From Opitutus sp. GAS368 (lineage in GTDB: Bacteria > Verrucomicrobiota > Verrucomicrobiia > Opitutales > UBA953): a DNA stretch of 54,217 nucleotides. A program made the translations under genes and the position numbers. Positions 38,850 through 47,125 of this stretch are shown one piece after another. The DNA is taken from NCBI GenBank assembly GCA_943330755.2, contig CALQIY020000002.1:1-54217 (forward strand). The letters run 5' to 3'. The notes below the pieces were generated by a model, which did no database searches, was not told the DNA's origin, and saw nothing but the letters and a program-made list of their open reading frames with translations. The stretch's first letter is position 1. Each line of letters begins with the position of its first letter.

Positions 38850-38907
38850 AGGAGCGATCATTCATCGACTACCATGCACACACCCATTAAACTGTCAACA
38901 CCGCCAG

Positions 38908-38942
38908 AGTATCTTTTTTGTTATTAACACCCGAAAGATACT
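38908..38942. promoter_or_regulatory. Perfect 9-bp inverted repeat AGTATCTTT-N17-AAAGATACT in VWA promoter region
   Basis: Read directly; upstream of TTGACA-N17-ATGGTA on minus strand. Confidence 0.6.
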
Positions 38943-38956
38943 GTCATAAATATGGT

Positions 38957-39787
38957 TTAAACTCTTAAATAACTATCTTTCAATGCTTTGCGGAACTTTT
39001 CGACGATTTCGTCGAGTTCCTCTTCGCTGGGACGACCCCGGTTGTCGATGTGGAAGGAGGCTTCGCACCAGTGGGCTAGGCGCAGGCGCGTCCACCTTTC
39101 GCGCTTCGGTTCTTCGCCCCGCGAGGTGGGGTGGAAGGCCAGCAGTTGTTGGAATAACTCGCGGACTTCGGGCTCCAGGTCCGGGCGCATGGATTCTTTG
39201 ATGACCAGCTTGCGGAACTGGATCGCGGGCATCGGCGATTCGGAAAGATCGCGGAGCTGCTGGAAAGCCTCGTTGGCGAAACGGCTTTTCCGGGCGGCGG
39301 GAGCGCCGGCGTCGGGTTCGCTGACCATATCGGACTCAAAGGCGGCGACGCTATAATGGCGGTTCTGCCGCATCGAGGCCACGCGTGCGTGGCTTTCGGG
39401 GGCCTGGGGCGAGGCCGTCCGGAAGAACAGGCGTTCGGCCTCGTTGGGCTGGGCTAATTCATCGATCAGCTTGTTCAGCTTATCGACGTGGGCGTTGTCC
39501 TTCAGGAGATTGCGGATGCGGTCGAGTTCCCAGCCGCGTTCGGCCAACAGGCGCGCGAGCAGCAATTGGCGCACCTGGAGGCTGCCGTAGTTGGCTTTGC
39601 GGCGGTCGTCGTTGGCCCGTTCGGGCTTGGAAATGAGGTTTTCGTACGTGTAGAAGCGGACGAGGCGTTCGGTCGCCCGGTGGCGATCGCCAAACCCCAG
39701 TTTCTGCAGTTTCTCCGAGACATGCAGGGCGAGTTCTTCGGCGGTGCCGAGGAACTCGTCTCCTATTTGGGCTGAGATTTTTAACAT
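38957..39787 (-). CDS. MerR-like DNA-binding regulator
   Basis: ERLVRFYTYENLISKPERANDDRRKANYGSLQVRQLLLARLLAERGWELDRIRNLL resembles MerR winged HTH. Confidence 0.7.
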   Translation of the reverse strand: MLKISAQIGDEFLGTAEELALHVSEKLQKLGFGDRHRATERLVRFYTYENLISKPERANDDRRKANYGSLQVRQLLLARLLAERGWELDRIRNLLKDNAHVDKLNKLIDELAQPNEAERLFFRTASPQAPESHARVASMRQNRHYSVAAFESDMVSEPDAGAPAARKSRFANEAFQQLRDLSESPMPAIQFRKLVIKESMRPDLEPEVRELFQQLLAFHPTSRGEEPKRERWTRLRLAHWCEASFHIDNRGRPSEEELDEIVEKFRKALKDSYLRV

Positions 39788-39886
39788 AGATTTCTTTTAT
39801 AGACAGCAAGGTGTCAGCATCGGCCGGCCTGGCAATCTTTTAACATGGTTTGTTAACACCCGGTGGGGGCATTGGTTCCGTGGGAG

Positions 39887-39920
39887 CAAAAAAACAGGCC
39901 GCCCGTTGCTGGGCGGCCTG
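39887..39920 (-). terminator. Intrinsic terminator after amt copy 1
   Basis: Minus strand CAGGCCGCCCA-GCAA-CGGGCGGCCTGTTTTTTTGC. Confidence 0.9.
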
Positions 39921-39945
39921 GAGGCCTGACTCCCTCGCGGGGAGC

Positions 39946-41478
39946 TCAGGAGTTGTGGTTGTAGCCTTCTTCGCCGTGGTCCGAGATGTCCAGACCGCGG
40001 GATTCGTCTTCTTCGGTCGGGCGCAGGCCGATGGTGGCCTTCAGCGCGTAGGCGATGATGGCCGTGGCGACGAGGGAGAGCACGAGGGTGACGCCGATCG
40101 CCTTGAACTGCTCGGTGAGGAGCGTCTGGCCCACGACGTCCTTGAGGTTGGTGGCCAAGTTGGCGTTGGCATCGACCGTCGCGAGGATGCCGGTCAGGAT
40201 GGCACCCAAGGTACCGCCGACCGCGTGGACGCCGAAGGTGTCCAGGGCGTCGTCGTAGCCGAGCTTGGACTTCAGGTAAACCACCGCGAGGAAGGGCACC
40301 ACGCCGGCGAGGACGCCGATGATGACCGCACCCGTGGTCGAGACGAAGCCCGTGGCGGGAGTGATGACGACGAGACCGGCGACGGCACCGGAGCAGATGC
40401 CCAGGACGCTGGCGTGCTTGCGGAGGATCCACTCGAGGGCACCCCAGGTGAAGGCGGCCACGGCGGCGGCGAGGGTCGTCGTGGTGAAGGCCTGCGCGGC
40501 GACGCCATCGGCGGCGAGGGCCGAGCCGGCGTTGAAGCCGTACCAACCTACCCAGAGCATGCCCGTACCGATGGCGCAGAGGACCATGCTGTGCGGGCTC
40601 ATGGACTTCTTGCCGAAGCCGAGGCGCGGTCCGAGGATGATGCAGAGGAGGAGCGCCGACCAACCCGAGGTCATGTGGACGACGGTGCCGCCCGCGAAGT
40701 CGATGGCCTTGATCGTGGCCTTGGCGTTCCAGACGCCGTTCATGTCACCGGTGATGCCCCAGATGGCGTGGGCCATCGGGAAGTAGACGAGGAACATCCA
40801 GGCCGTCATGAAGGCCATCAGCGCGGAGAACTTCATGCGTTCGGCGACCGCTCCGACGATGAGGGCCGGGGTGATGATCGCGAACATGAGCTGGTACATG
40901 GAGAAGACGTTCTGGGAGATCCAGTAGGCGTAATCCGTGTTCGGCGCCGAGGTGACGCCATTCATGAAGAAGAACTCGCTGCCGCCGAAGATGTGGCCGA
41001 GCAGCGTGCCGTCGAAGCTCTTACCGAAGACGAGCGAGTAGCCGACGGCCCACCAGAGGATGGTGACGAGACCCGCCAAGCCGAAGCACTGCGCGACGAC
41101 GGAGAGGACGTTCTTCGAACGGACCAAGCCGCCGTAGAAGAGGAAGAGACCCGGGAGCGTCATGAAGAGCACCAAGGCGGCGCAGATCATCATGAAGCCG
41201 TTGTGGCCTGGGCCCGTGGAGCTGGCGGCCGGAGTGGTGAGGCCCGCCGGGATCGTGCCCTTGGCATCTTTCAGGACGGCCGAGGGGTCGCCATTGCCGA
41301 GATAGGCCTCGAGACCCGCGATGCGCTGTTCCAGGGTCGGGGCCGGCGGGGGCGGGGGAGTCTTGGCCGCTTCAGCGGCGGGGGCGGCTGGCGTGGCGGG
41401 AGCGCTGTCCGCAGCCGTCGCCCAGTAGGGCGCCGCCGCGAGAGCGAGGATGGTGAGTGTGCGAAGCAGGGAGTTCAT
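39946..41478 (-). CDS. Ammonium transporter (Amt), copy 1, with signal peptide and Pro/Ala-rich N-terminal extension
   Basis: ALVLFMTLPGLFLFYGGLVRSKNVLSV; DFAGGTVVHMTSGWSALLLCIILGPRLGFG; DDALDTFGVHAVGGTLGAILTG; start set at 41478. Confidence 0.93.
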   Translation of the reverse strand: MNSLLRTLTILALAAAPYWATAADSAPATPAAPAAEAAKTPPPPPAPTLEQRIAGLEAYLGNGDPSAVLKDAKGTIPAGLTTPAASSTGPGHNGFMMICAALVLFMTLPGLFLFYGGLVRSKNVLSVVAQCFGLAGLVTILWWAVGYSLVFGKSFDGTLLGHIFGGSEFFFMNGVTSAPNTDYAYWISQNVFSMYQLMFAIITPALIVGAVAERMKFSALMAFMTAWMFLVYFPMAHAIWGITGDMNGVWNAKATIKAIDFAGGTVVHMTSGWSALLLCIILGPRLGFGKKSMSPHSMVLCAIGTGMLWVGWYGFNAGSALAADGVAAQAFTTTTLAAAVAAFTWGALEWILRKHASVLGICSGAVAGLVVITPATGFVSTTGAVIIGVLAGVVPFLAVVYLKSKLGYDDALDTFGVHAVGGTLGAILTGILATVDANANLATNLKDVVGQTLLTEQFKAIGVTLVLSLVATAIIAYALKATIGLRPTEEDESRGLDISDHGEEGYNHNS

Positions 41479-41493
41479 GGCATTCCCCCTATC

Positions 41494-41509
41494 GCAACGG
41501 TCGTGCCAA
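41494..41509 (-). promoter_or_regulatory. Sigma-54 -24/-12 promoter, TTGGCACGACCGTTGC, upstream of amt copy 1
   Basis: Matches TGGCAC-N5-TTGC; 10 nt between invariant GG and GC. Confidence 0.85.
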
Positions 41510-41629
41510 CCGTGCGGGGAAACGCCCCCCTCGCATTTTTGATTAAAATCCGACGCAGCCCCCACCCGTGCTTGCCTCTTTTCAAGCAATCAGGGGGCGG
41601 TCGAGCGGGCCGCCGCCGCGCGGCCGGGC

Positions 41630-42910
41630 TTAATTGTGCTGATATCCCTCTTCGCCGTGGTCCGCGATGTCCAACCCTTGGGCTTCTTCTTCTTCGGTGG
41701 GGCGCAGGCCGATGGTCTTCGCCACGAATTTCGCGATCAGCCATGTGACCGCCAAGGAAAGAAGCACGCACAGGAGCATCGCCAGGAGTTGGCCTTGCAG
41801 CAGGCCTTGGGTGGTGAGCGCCCCGCCGGCCGCATGGACGGACGAGCTCATCAAGAGGCCGGTGGCGAGTGCCCCCAAGGTGCCACCGATGCCGTGCACG
41901 CCAAAGGTATCCAAGGCATCGTCGTAGCCGAGCTTACCTTTCAGGACGGAGCAGGCCCAGTAGGAGATGGCCCCCGCCAGCGCCCCGATGAGAACCGCGG
42001 AACTGCCCGAAACGAAGCCCGCTGCATTCGTGATGGTGGCGAGGCCGGCGATCGCGCCGGAGCAGAGCCCGAGCACGGAAGGTTTCCCGCGATGGAGTTT
42101 TTCGACGATGGCCCAGACGAGCGTCGCGGTGGCGGCGCCGAGCGTCGTGGTCAGGAAGGCTTGGATGGCGACGCCGTCAGCGGCAAGGGCGGAGCCGGCA
42201 TTGAAGCCATACCAGCCAGCCCACAGCAGGCCCGTACCCAGCACGCAAAGCACCATGCTGTGCGGCGTCATGGCGCGCTTACCAAAGCCCGCGCGGGGCC
42301 CGACCATGATGCAAAGCAGGAGGGCCGACCAACCGGAAGTCATGTGCACGACGATGCCGCCGGCGAAGTCCGCGGCCTTGAAGGCGGCATTCGGATTGGC
42401 CAAGCCCGCGAAGTCGCCTGTCTGCCCCCAGACGGCGTGGGCCACCGGATAATACACGCCGATGGTCCAGAGGAGGGAGAAGAGCATCACGGCCGAGAAC
42501 TTCATGCGTTCGGCGACGGCCCCAATGATCAAGGCCGGCGTGATGGCGGCGAACATGGCCTGGAAGAGCGCGAAGCTGCCCGCCGAGATGCGCCCTTCGT
42601 AGGCGCTCGCCTCCACGCCGATGCCCGCAAAGCCGAGGTGCTCGGTGCCGCCGAAGAGATGGCCGAGGAAGGAGCCCTGCAGGTTCTTGCCGAAGACCAA
42701 GGAGTATCCGCAGGCCCACCAGAGCAGGAGGCCCATGGCGGTGAGGGCCAAGCACTGGGCGGCGACGGAGAGGACGTTCTTGGTCCGAACGAGGCCGCCG
42801 TAGAAGAGGAAGAGCCCGGGGATGCACATCAGCAAAACCAAGGCGGCGCTGATGAGGACCCAGGCGTTGTCACCCGCGGTGACGGTGGTGGCAGCGATAG
42901 AAACGAGCAT
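41630..42910 (-). CDS. Ammonium transporter (Amt), copy 2
   Basis: ALVLLMCIPGLFLFYGGLVRTKNVLSV; DFAGGIVVHMTSGWSALLLCIMVGPRAGFG; DDALDTFGVHGIGGTLGALATG. Confidence 0.93.
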   Translation of the reverse strand: MLVSIAATTVTAGDNAWVLISAALVLLMCIPGLFLFYGGLVRTKNVLSVAAQCLALTAMGLLLWWACGYSLVFGKNLQGSFLGHLFGGTEHLGFAGIGVEASAYEGRISAGSFALFQAMFAAITPALIIGAVAERMKFSAVMLFSLLWTIGVYYPVAHAVWGQTGDFAGLANPNAAFKAADFAGGIVVHMTSGWSALLLCIMVGPRAGFGKRAMTPHSMVLCVLGTGLLWAGWYGFNAGSALAADGVAIQAFLTTTLGAATATLVWAIVEKLHRGKPSVLGLCSGAIAGLATITNAAGFVSGSSAVLIGALAGAISYWACSVLKGKLGYDDALDTFGVHGIGGTLGALATGLLMSSSVHAAGGALTTQGLLQGQLLAMLLCVLLSLAVTWLIAKFVAKTIGLRPTEEEEAQGLDIADHGEEGYQHN

Positions 42911-42924
42911 AGTGCGATTTTATG

Positions 42925-42941
42925 AGCAAGATATGTGCCAA
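42925..42941 (-). promoter_or_regulatory. Sigma-54 -24/-12 promoter, TTGGCACATATCTTGCT, upstream of amt copy 2
   Basis: Matches TGGCAC-N5-TTGCW; 10 nt between invariant GG and GC. Confidence 0.88.
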
Positions 42942-43013
42942 TTTTTATACAGCGTTTGCTAGTCGCTTGCTTTCGAAGGTTTCCCCACCACCATATTTTT
43001 TTCTGCATAAATA

Positions 43014-43904
43014 ATGTCTAAACTTACGCATCTTGCCTTACTTTCGGCAGTCGGTTTTACGGCTTTAGCGGCGGCGGAGGCCCCCGTGAAGCCCTGGATG
43101 GTCATGGTCGATGGGCAGACCCGCAGCGCGGAGATGGTCAACCACGCCGGCCCCGTGAGCGGAACCTTCGGACGCTCGCGTTCCGGCGCCGAAGTCATTT
43201 GGGCCACCCCGACCGCCGCGGTCGACTTCGAGTACTATCGCTACCAAAACGATTTCACCGGAAGCATCAAAGGTTCGGACCAAGCCTACGGCGCCACGAC
43301 CGACTTGATGCTCACCGGCTTCAAGCAGTGGGATTGGAACGCCAAGTACGCCGTTCAGACGATCTACGCTTTGGAGTCGGCCCATGAAGAAGGGGTCGGC
43401 CTGTCGCGCGGCTTTCGCTGGGGGTTCGGCGGCGCCGCCCGTTGGCGACCCGATGCCGAGACCGACATCGCCTTAGGCGTGATGCTCCAGGATCGCTTCG
43501 AGGCGGGGGTGCTGCCGATACCTTATCTCAAGGCGGTCTGGCGGCCCTGCCGGGCGGCGGAGGTCGAGCTGCGGGCCACGGGCCTCCAGAATGGCCTCAT
43601 CATCCGCGGTTACCTCACCGAGGATAAGGCCACGCGCATCGATCTCTCGGTCATGTATGAGACGCTGACCTTCCGCTTGGTCGACAGCTCGGTCTATGGC
43701 AGTCGGGCCGTTTCCATCGGGGAAGTGCCGCTGCGCATCGGGGTCACCCAATTCCTCGAGCCGAGCGGCACCTGGTTCGTCCAAGGTTCTTTCGAGTGGG
43801 TCGCGTTCTCGCGGCATTCCTTCGTGCACGCCGGCGAGACGCAAGGTGTCTTCCAGACCGCCGCGACGTGGGGTTTCGCCGCGCGCGCCGGAGCGCGTTT
43901 CTAA
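43014..43904 (+). CDS. Outer-membrane beta-barrel-like hypothetical protein, divergent from amt
   Basis: Signal peptide; alternating aromatic/polar strands ending ...FAARAGARF. Confidence 0.75.
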   Translation: MSKLTHLALLSAVGFTALAAAEAPVKPWMVMVDGQTRSAEMVNHAGPVSGTFGRSRSGAEVIWATPTAAVDFEYYRYQNDFTGSIKGSDQAYGATTDLMLTGFKQWDWNAKYAVQTIYALESAHEEGVGLSRGFRWGFGGAARWRPDAETDIALGVMLQDRFEAGVLPIPYLKAVWRPCRAAEVELRATGLQNGLIIRGYLTEDKATRIDLSVMYETLTFRLVDSSVYGSRAVSIGEVPLRIGVTQFLEPSGTWFVQGSFEWVAFSRHSFVHAGETQGVFQTAATWGFAARAGARF

Positions 43905-43925
43905 GCCCGCGGTCAGCTGCGTCCC

Positions 43926-44918
43926 ATGCGTTGCCTCCTGCTGCTCGGTTGTTTCGCCGCCACGCTCGGCGCCGCGGTCTCGCCGGATGCGACCGCCAAG
44001 CGGACGCGGGCGGAGATCGAGGCCGGCCTCAAGGCTCTGGAGACGAAAGCCCGGACCGCCCCCGACGCGCCCAAGGCGCCGGTGGGCACCGACAGGTCCA
44101 AGGATGGCAAGGGCCCGAAGGCCGTCGTGAACGACCTGGTCATCAAGCCCGATGAGCTCAAGCGCGCGCGGGCCGAACTGCTCCGTCTGAACGGCTACCG
44201 CTACCTGTGCGGGCTCGAGGCGGACGTCGTGCTCACGGAGGAGTACAACCTGACCTGCAAATTTGGCGCCTATCTCTGCAGCGTGATCGGCCGCATCGAG
44301 CACACGCCCGCGAAGCCCGCGGGCATGGATGAATTGGTCTACAAGAAAGGCTACGAAGGCACCTCGCACTCGAACCTCTTCTGGTCTTCCGGTCCCGACG
44401 GCCTCACGGGTTCCGTCAACGGCTACATGGATGACAGCGATGCATCCAATGTCGCGCGGGTGGGGCACCGTCGCTGGTGCCTGAATCCCGCCTTGGGGGC
44501 CACCGGGTTTGGTCAGGTCCGTGGCTACTCCGCCATGTGGTCGATGGATGCGAGCAACGCGGCGGGGAAGGGCGAGCACATCGTCTGTTTTCCGGCGGCG
44601 GGTTTTTGGCCGCTCGCCTATTGGCCCAGTCGGGCCGCGTGGAGCATCTCGCTCGATCCCGGACGCTATCGCGTGGAGGATAATCCGGAAGTGAAGGTTT
44701 ACCTGCTGGGCGGCACCGACCGTTTCCCGCAGGACACCAAGGGCCTCAAGGAACTCAAGTTGACGGATGTGCGGGTAAGTCGCGAGGGCATGGGCATCGC
44801 GCAGTGCGTGATCTTCCGGCCCGAGGTCGTGCCGAAGCGCGGCCAGCGTTTGGGCGTTTCCTTGCCCGTCAAAGGCTGGCGGAGCCCGAAACTCGAATAC
44901 ATCGTCGAGTTCTACTGA
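43926..44918 (+). CDS. CAP (CRISP/Ag5/PR-1)-like secreted protein
   Basis: RAELLRLNGYRYLCGL ... SHSNLFWSS ... VNGYMDDSDASNVARVGHRRWCLNPAL. Confidence 0.75.
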   Translation: MRCLLLLGCFAATLGAAVSPDATAKRTRAEIEAGLKALETKARTAPDAPKAPVGTDRSKDGKGPKAVVNDLVIKPDELKRARAELLRLNGYRYLCGLEADVVLTEEYNLTCKFGAYLCSVIGRIEHTPAKPAGMDELVYKKGYEGTSHSNLFWSSGPDGLTGSVNGYMDDSDASNVARVGHRRWCLNPALGATGFGQVRGYSAMWSMDASNAAGKGEHIVCFPAAGFWPLAYWPSRAAWSISLDPGRYRVEDNPEVKVYLLGGTDRFPQDTKGLKELKLTDVRVSREGMGIAQCVIFRPEVVPKRGQRLGVSLPVKGWRSPKLEYIVEFY

Positions 44919-45166
44919 GCCGTGCCGGCCGGCCGCGGCGCGTGCGGCAAGCCGCCGAGGATGGCGTCGCGTCGTTGGATCGCCGTGGCGAGGTCAGGGG
45001 TCCGCAACGAACGGCGGACGCGGGCCTTCGTGCAGGCATCGGGGTGGATAGTGTAATGGATCCACCAGGTGCCGTTGTTGTTCCAGAGATGGTGCAACGG
45101 GTTTTCGCCCTGCACGCGAATCGAGAGGCGCGGGGCGGTGGGAGCGGTGTCGGTGGTGTTGATCAT
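44912..45166 (-). CDS. Small protein resembling the N-terminal arm/core-binding part of tyrosine integrases
   Basis: NNNGTWWIHYTIHPDACTKARVRRSLRTPDLATAIQRRDAIL; only 84 aa, no catalytic domain. Confidence 0.5.
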   Translation of the reverse strand: MINTTDTAPTAPRLSIRVQGENPLHHLWNNNGTWWIHYTIHPDACTKARVRRSLRTPDLATAIQRRDAILGGLPHAPRPAGTAQ

Positions 45167-45411
45167 GGCGTGTGGTGGAAGGCGGCACGCAGCACGATCG
45201 ACTCCGGGGGGAGGATGAATTGTGACCTTTCGGTCCTCATCTCAGGATGGTTATCCTGAAAACCACCGTGGCCGGGAAGGCTCGGTTGGTGCAAGGCAGG
45301 GGGCTGCTTTGCTCGTGATGCGTCTGTTAAGGAACGGGGCTTACCTTGGCCGGTGGCCGCGAAAAGGCAAGTCCCAGGGAGGCGGGACCTGTGTCATAGG
45401 CCGGGCCGGCC

Positions 45412-46068
45412 TTATTTGGGCTCCGGCACGCCGGCCGCGGCGCGGAGTTTGCGCAGGGCGGGCTCGGAGGTCGCGGCGGCCTTGGCGTAATCGGCGGCGG
45501 CCGCCTGATAGCTCTTCTGCACCAAGGACTCGGCTTGGGCGGCTTCTTTGGCGCGGCCTTCCGCCAGCTGCAGCAGTTCCTTGGCGCGGGCCAACTGGCG
45601 CCTTTCGGTGCTCAGGCGATTGTTGCTGGCGGTCAGGGTGGCGCGATACCCATCGATGGTCTTGGCGTCTTCCCGGCGGCGTTGCGCGGTCTCGACCCTT
45701 TGCTTGGCGGTCTCCACCTGTTTTTCCGCGCGGTCCACTTCGCCCGCTTGTTTCTGGTGACGCTCTTTTTCCCGGGCAGCAGCCTGGGCGGCTTCGGCCT
45801 GGTCGCCGTCGGCTTTCTTGGCCGCCGCGAGGGCCGTGCGCAGCCGCAGGTGCGCGGCGAGCAGGTCGTCGAGTTGCGCGGCTTCCAGGGCCGCCGCGAG
45901 TTCCCGTTGCTTGGCGAGCGGAAGATCGACCCGCTTCACGTCGTAGGCCAGCGCGCAGACCTCGCGCCCGGGGATGGTCATCAAGGTGACGCGCGGGGGC
46001 GCCGGCGGCAGGTCGCCGCTGGCGGCGGCCAAACTGAGGGCGGCGAACACGAGGAGCATGGGTGCCAA
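45412..46068 (-). CDS. Coiled-coil secreted hypothetical protein
   Basis: Signal peptide; Ala/Glu/Lys/Gln-rich heptads. Confidence 0.7.
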   Translation of the reverse strand: MAPMLLVFAALSLAAASGDLPPAPPRVTLMTIPGREVCALAYDVKRVDLPLAKQRELAAALEAAQLDDLLAAHLRLRTALAAAKKADGDQAEAAQAAAREKERHQKQAGEVDRAEKQVETAKQRVETAQRRREDAKTIDGYRATLTASNNRLSTERRQLARAKELLQLAEGRAKEAAQAESLVQKSYQAAAADYAKAAATSEPALRKLRAAAGVPEPK

Positions 46069-46157
46069 GCTAGCGGCCCGCGCGCGCCGCGCAATCCCGC
46101 AGTGTCCCGGCGAAAAGCGCTCGCGGTCGGCCGCTTCTTATATTCTCTAAAGCAGGT

Positions 46158-46421
46158 ATGGGTTCCTTTCGTTTCCGCAGGGTCGTCGCGTTGGGACGCT
46201 TCCTGAAGATCAACGTCTCGAAGACGGGTGTCTCCGCTTCCGTCGGTCGGCCGGGAGCGACGCTCAACGTGCGCAAGGATCGTGTCGATGGGACGGTGGG
46301 CGTGCCGGGCACAGGTCTCTCGTACCGCGAACGCTTGGCGAACCGTGGGTGCGCCGCGTTGCTGATGGGCGGCCTCGGCTTGCTCGCGGGGGCGGGCGCA
46401 TGGTGGTTCGCCGCGGCGTGA
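46158..46421 (+). CDS. DUF4236-like protein
   Basis: GSFRFRRVVALGRFLKINVSKTGVSASVGRPGATLNV...GVPGTGLSYRER. Confidence 0.8.
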   Translation: MGSFRFRRVVALGRFLKINVSKTGVSASVGRPGATLNVRKDRVDGTVGVPGTGLSYRERLANRGCAALLMGGLGLLAGAGAWWFAAA

Positions 46422-46445
46422 GCCGCGGCGAAACCTTCACGCAAG

Positions 46446-46529
46446 TGCCCGGGAAAGGACTCGAACCTTCACGCCTTTAGAGGGCGGCGGATTTTGAGTC
46501 CGCTGCGGCTGCCATTTCGCCACCCGGGC
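46446..46529 (-). tRNA. tRNA-Leu (CAA), CCA not encoded
   Basis: GCCCGGG/CCCGGGC acceptor, GCGGA-CTCAAAA-TCCGC anticodon arm, long variable arm. Confidence 0.95.
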
Positions 46530-46609
46530 GGCTTGCGTGTCAGCATTCATTCCGCTCCCTCGGTCGCTCGCAAGAAAAACCGTCACGGGTTATGCCCCGC
46601 ACCAAACAA

Positions 46610-46638
46610 AAGAGGCGCCTCTTGCGAGGCGCCTCTGG
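46610..46638 (-). terminator. Intrinsic terminator after HU gene
   Basis: Minus strand AGAGGCGCCTC...GAGGCGCCTCTTTTGTT. Confidence 0.85.
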
Positions 46639-46657
46639 TGGCAGCTGTAATCGAAGA

Positions 46658-46945
46658 TTACTTGGCGCCGAGGATCGCGTCCTTCGCGGCCTTGGCCACG
46701 CGGAACTTCACGACCTTCTTGGCCTTGATCTGGATGACTTCGCCGGTGGCAGGGTTGCGACCCTGGCGAGCCTTGCGGTGCACGAGGACGAGCTTGCCGA
46801 GGCCGGGGAGCGTGAAGGAGTTCTTCGCGTTCTTGTAGGCGAGGGCGGCGATGATCTCGAGGATCGCGACGGCCTGCTTCTTGCTGATCTCGGCCTTCTC
46901 GGCGATAGCAGCGGCGATTTGGGACTTGGTGAGGGCTTTGGACAT
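46658..46945 (-). CDS. HU family DNA-binding protein
   Basis: SKALTKSQIAAAIAEKAEISKKQAVAILEIIAALAYKNAKNSFTLPGLGKLVLVHRKARQGRNPATGEVIQIKAKKVVKFRVAK. Confidence 0.95.
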   Translation of the reverse strand: MSKALTKSQIAAAIAEKAEISKKQAVAILEIIAALAYKNAKNSFTLPGLGKLVLVHRKARQGRNPATGEVIQIKAKKVVKFRVAKAAKDAILGAK

Positions 46946-47125
46946 GGTGTTTATGGGTTGGTGTGCAGTGATGCGGTTCTATTTAGTATCGAAGTGTGTG
47001 CTGAAAACCAGCGAAAAATAAAGGTATTTGCAAGGTTGCTGGCCGCCCCCGGGTCCGCCGCGCATTTCGAAAAAACTTTTCGTCGGTCGTGGTGTCTGTC
47101 ATAAGACCACCTACCCCTGACTCCC

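Noticed and set aside
39850-41748. 632-aa plus-strand ORF
   Set aside because: Antisense shadow of the amt genes; low-complexity Gly/Glu/Asp/Arg translation.
45190-45260. Hammerhead-like string CTGAGATGAGGACCGAAAGGTC on minus strand
   Set aside because: Core CUGAUGA and the GAAA after stem II are not both present; only simple hairpins (e.g. TCAGGAT-GGTT-ATCCTGA) remain.
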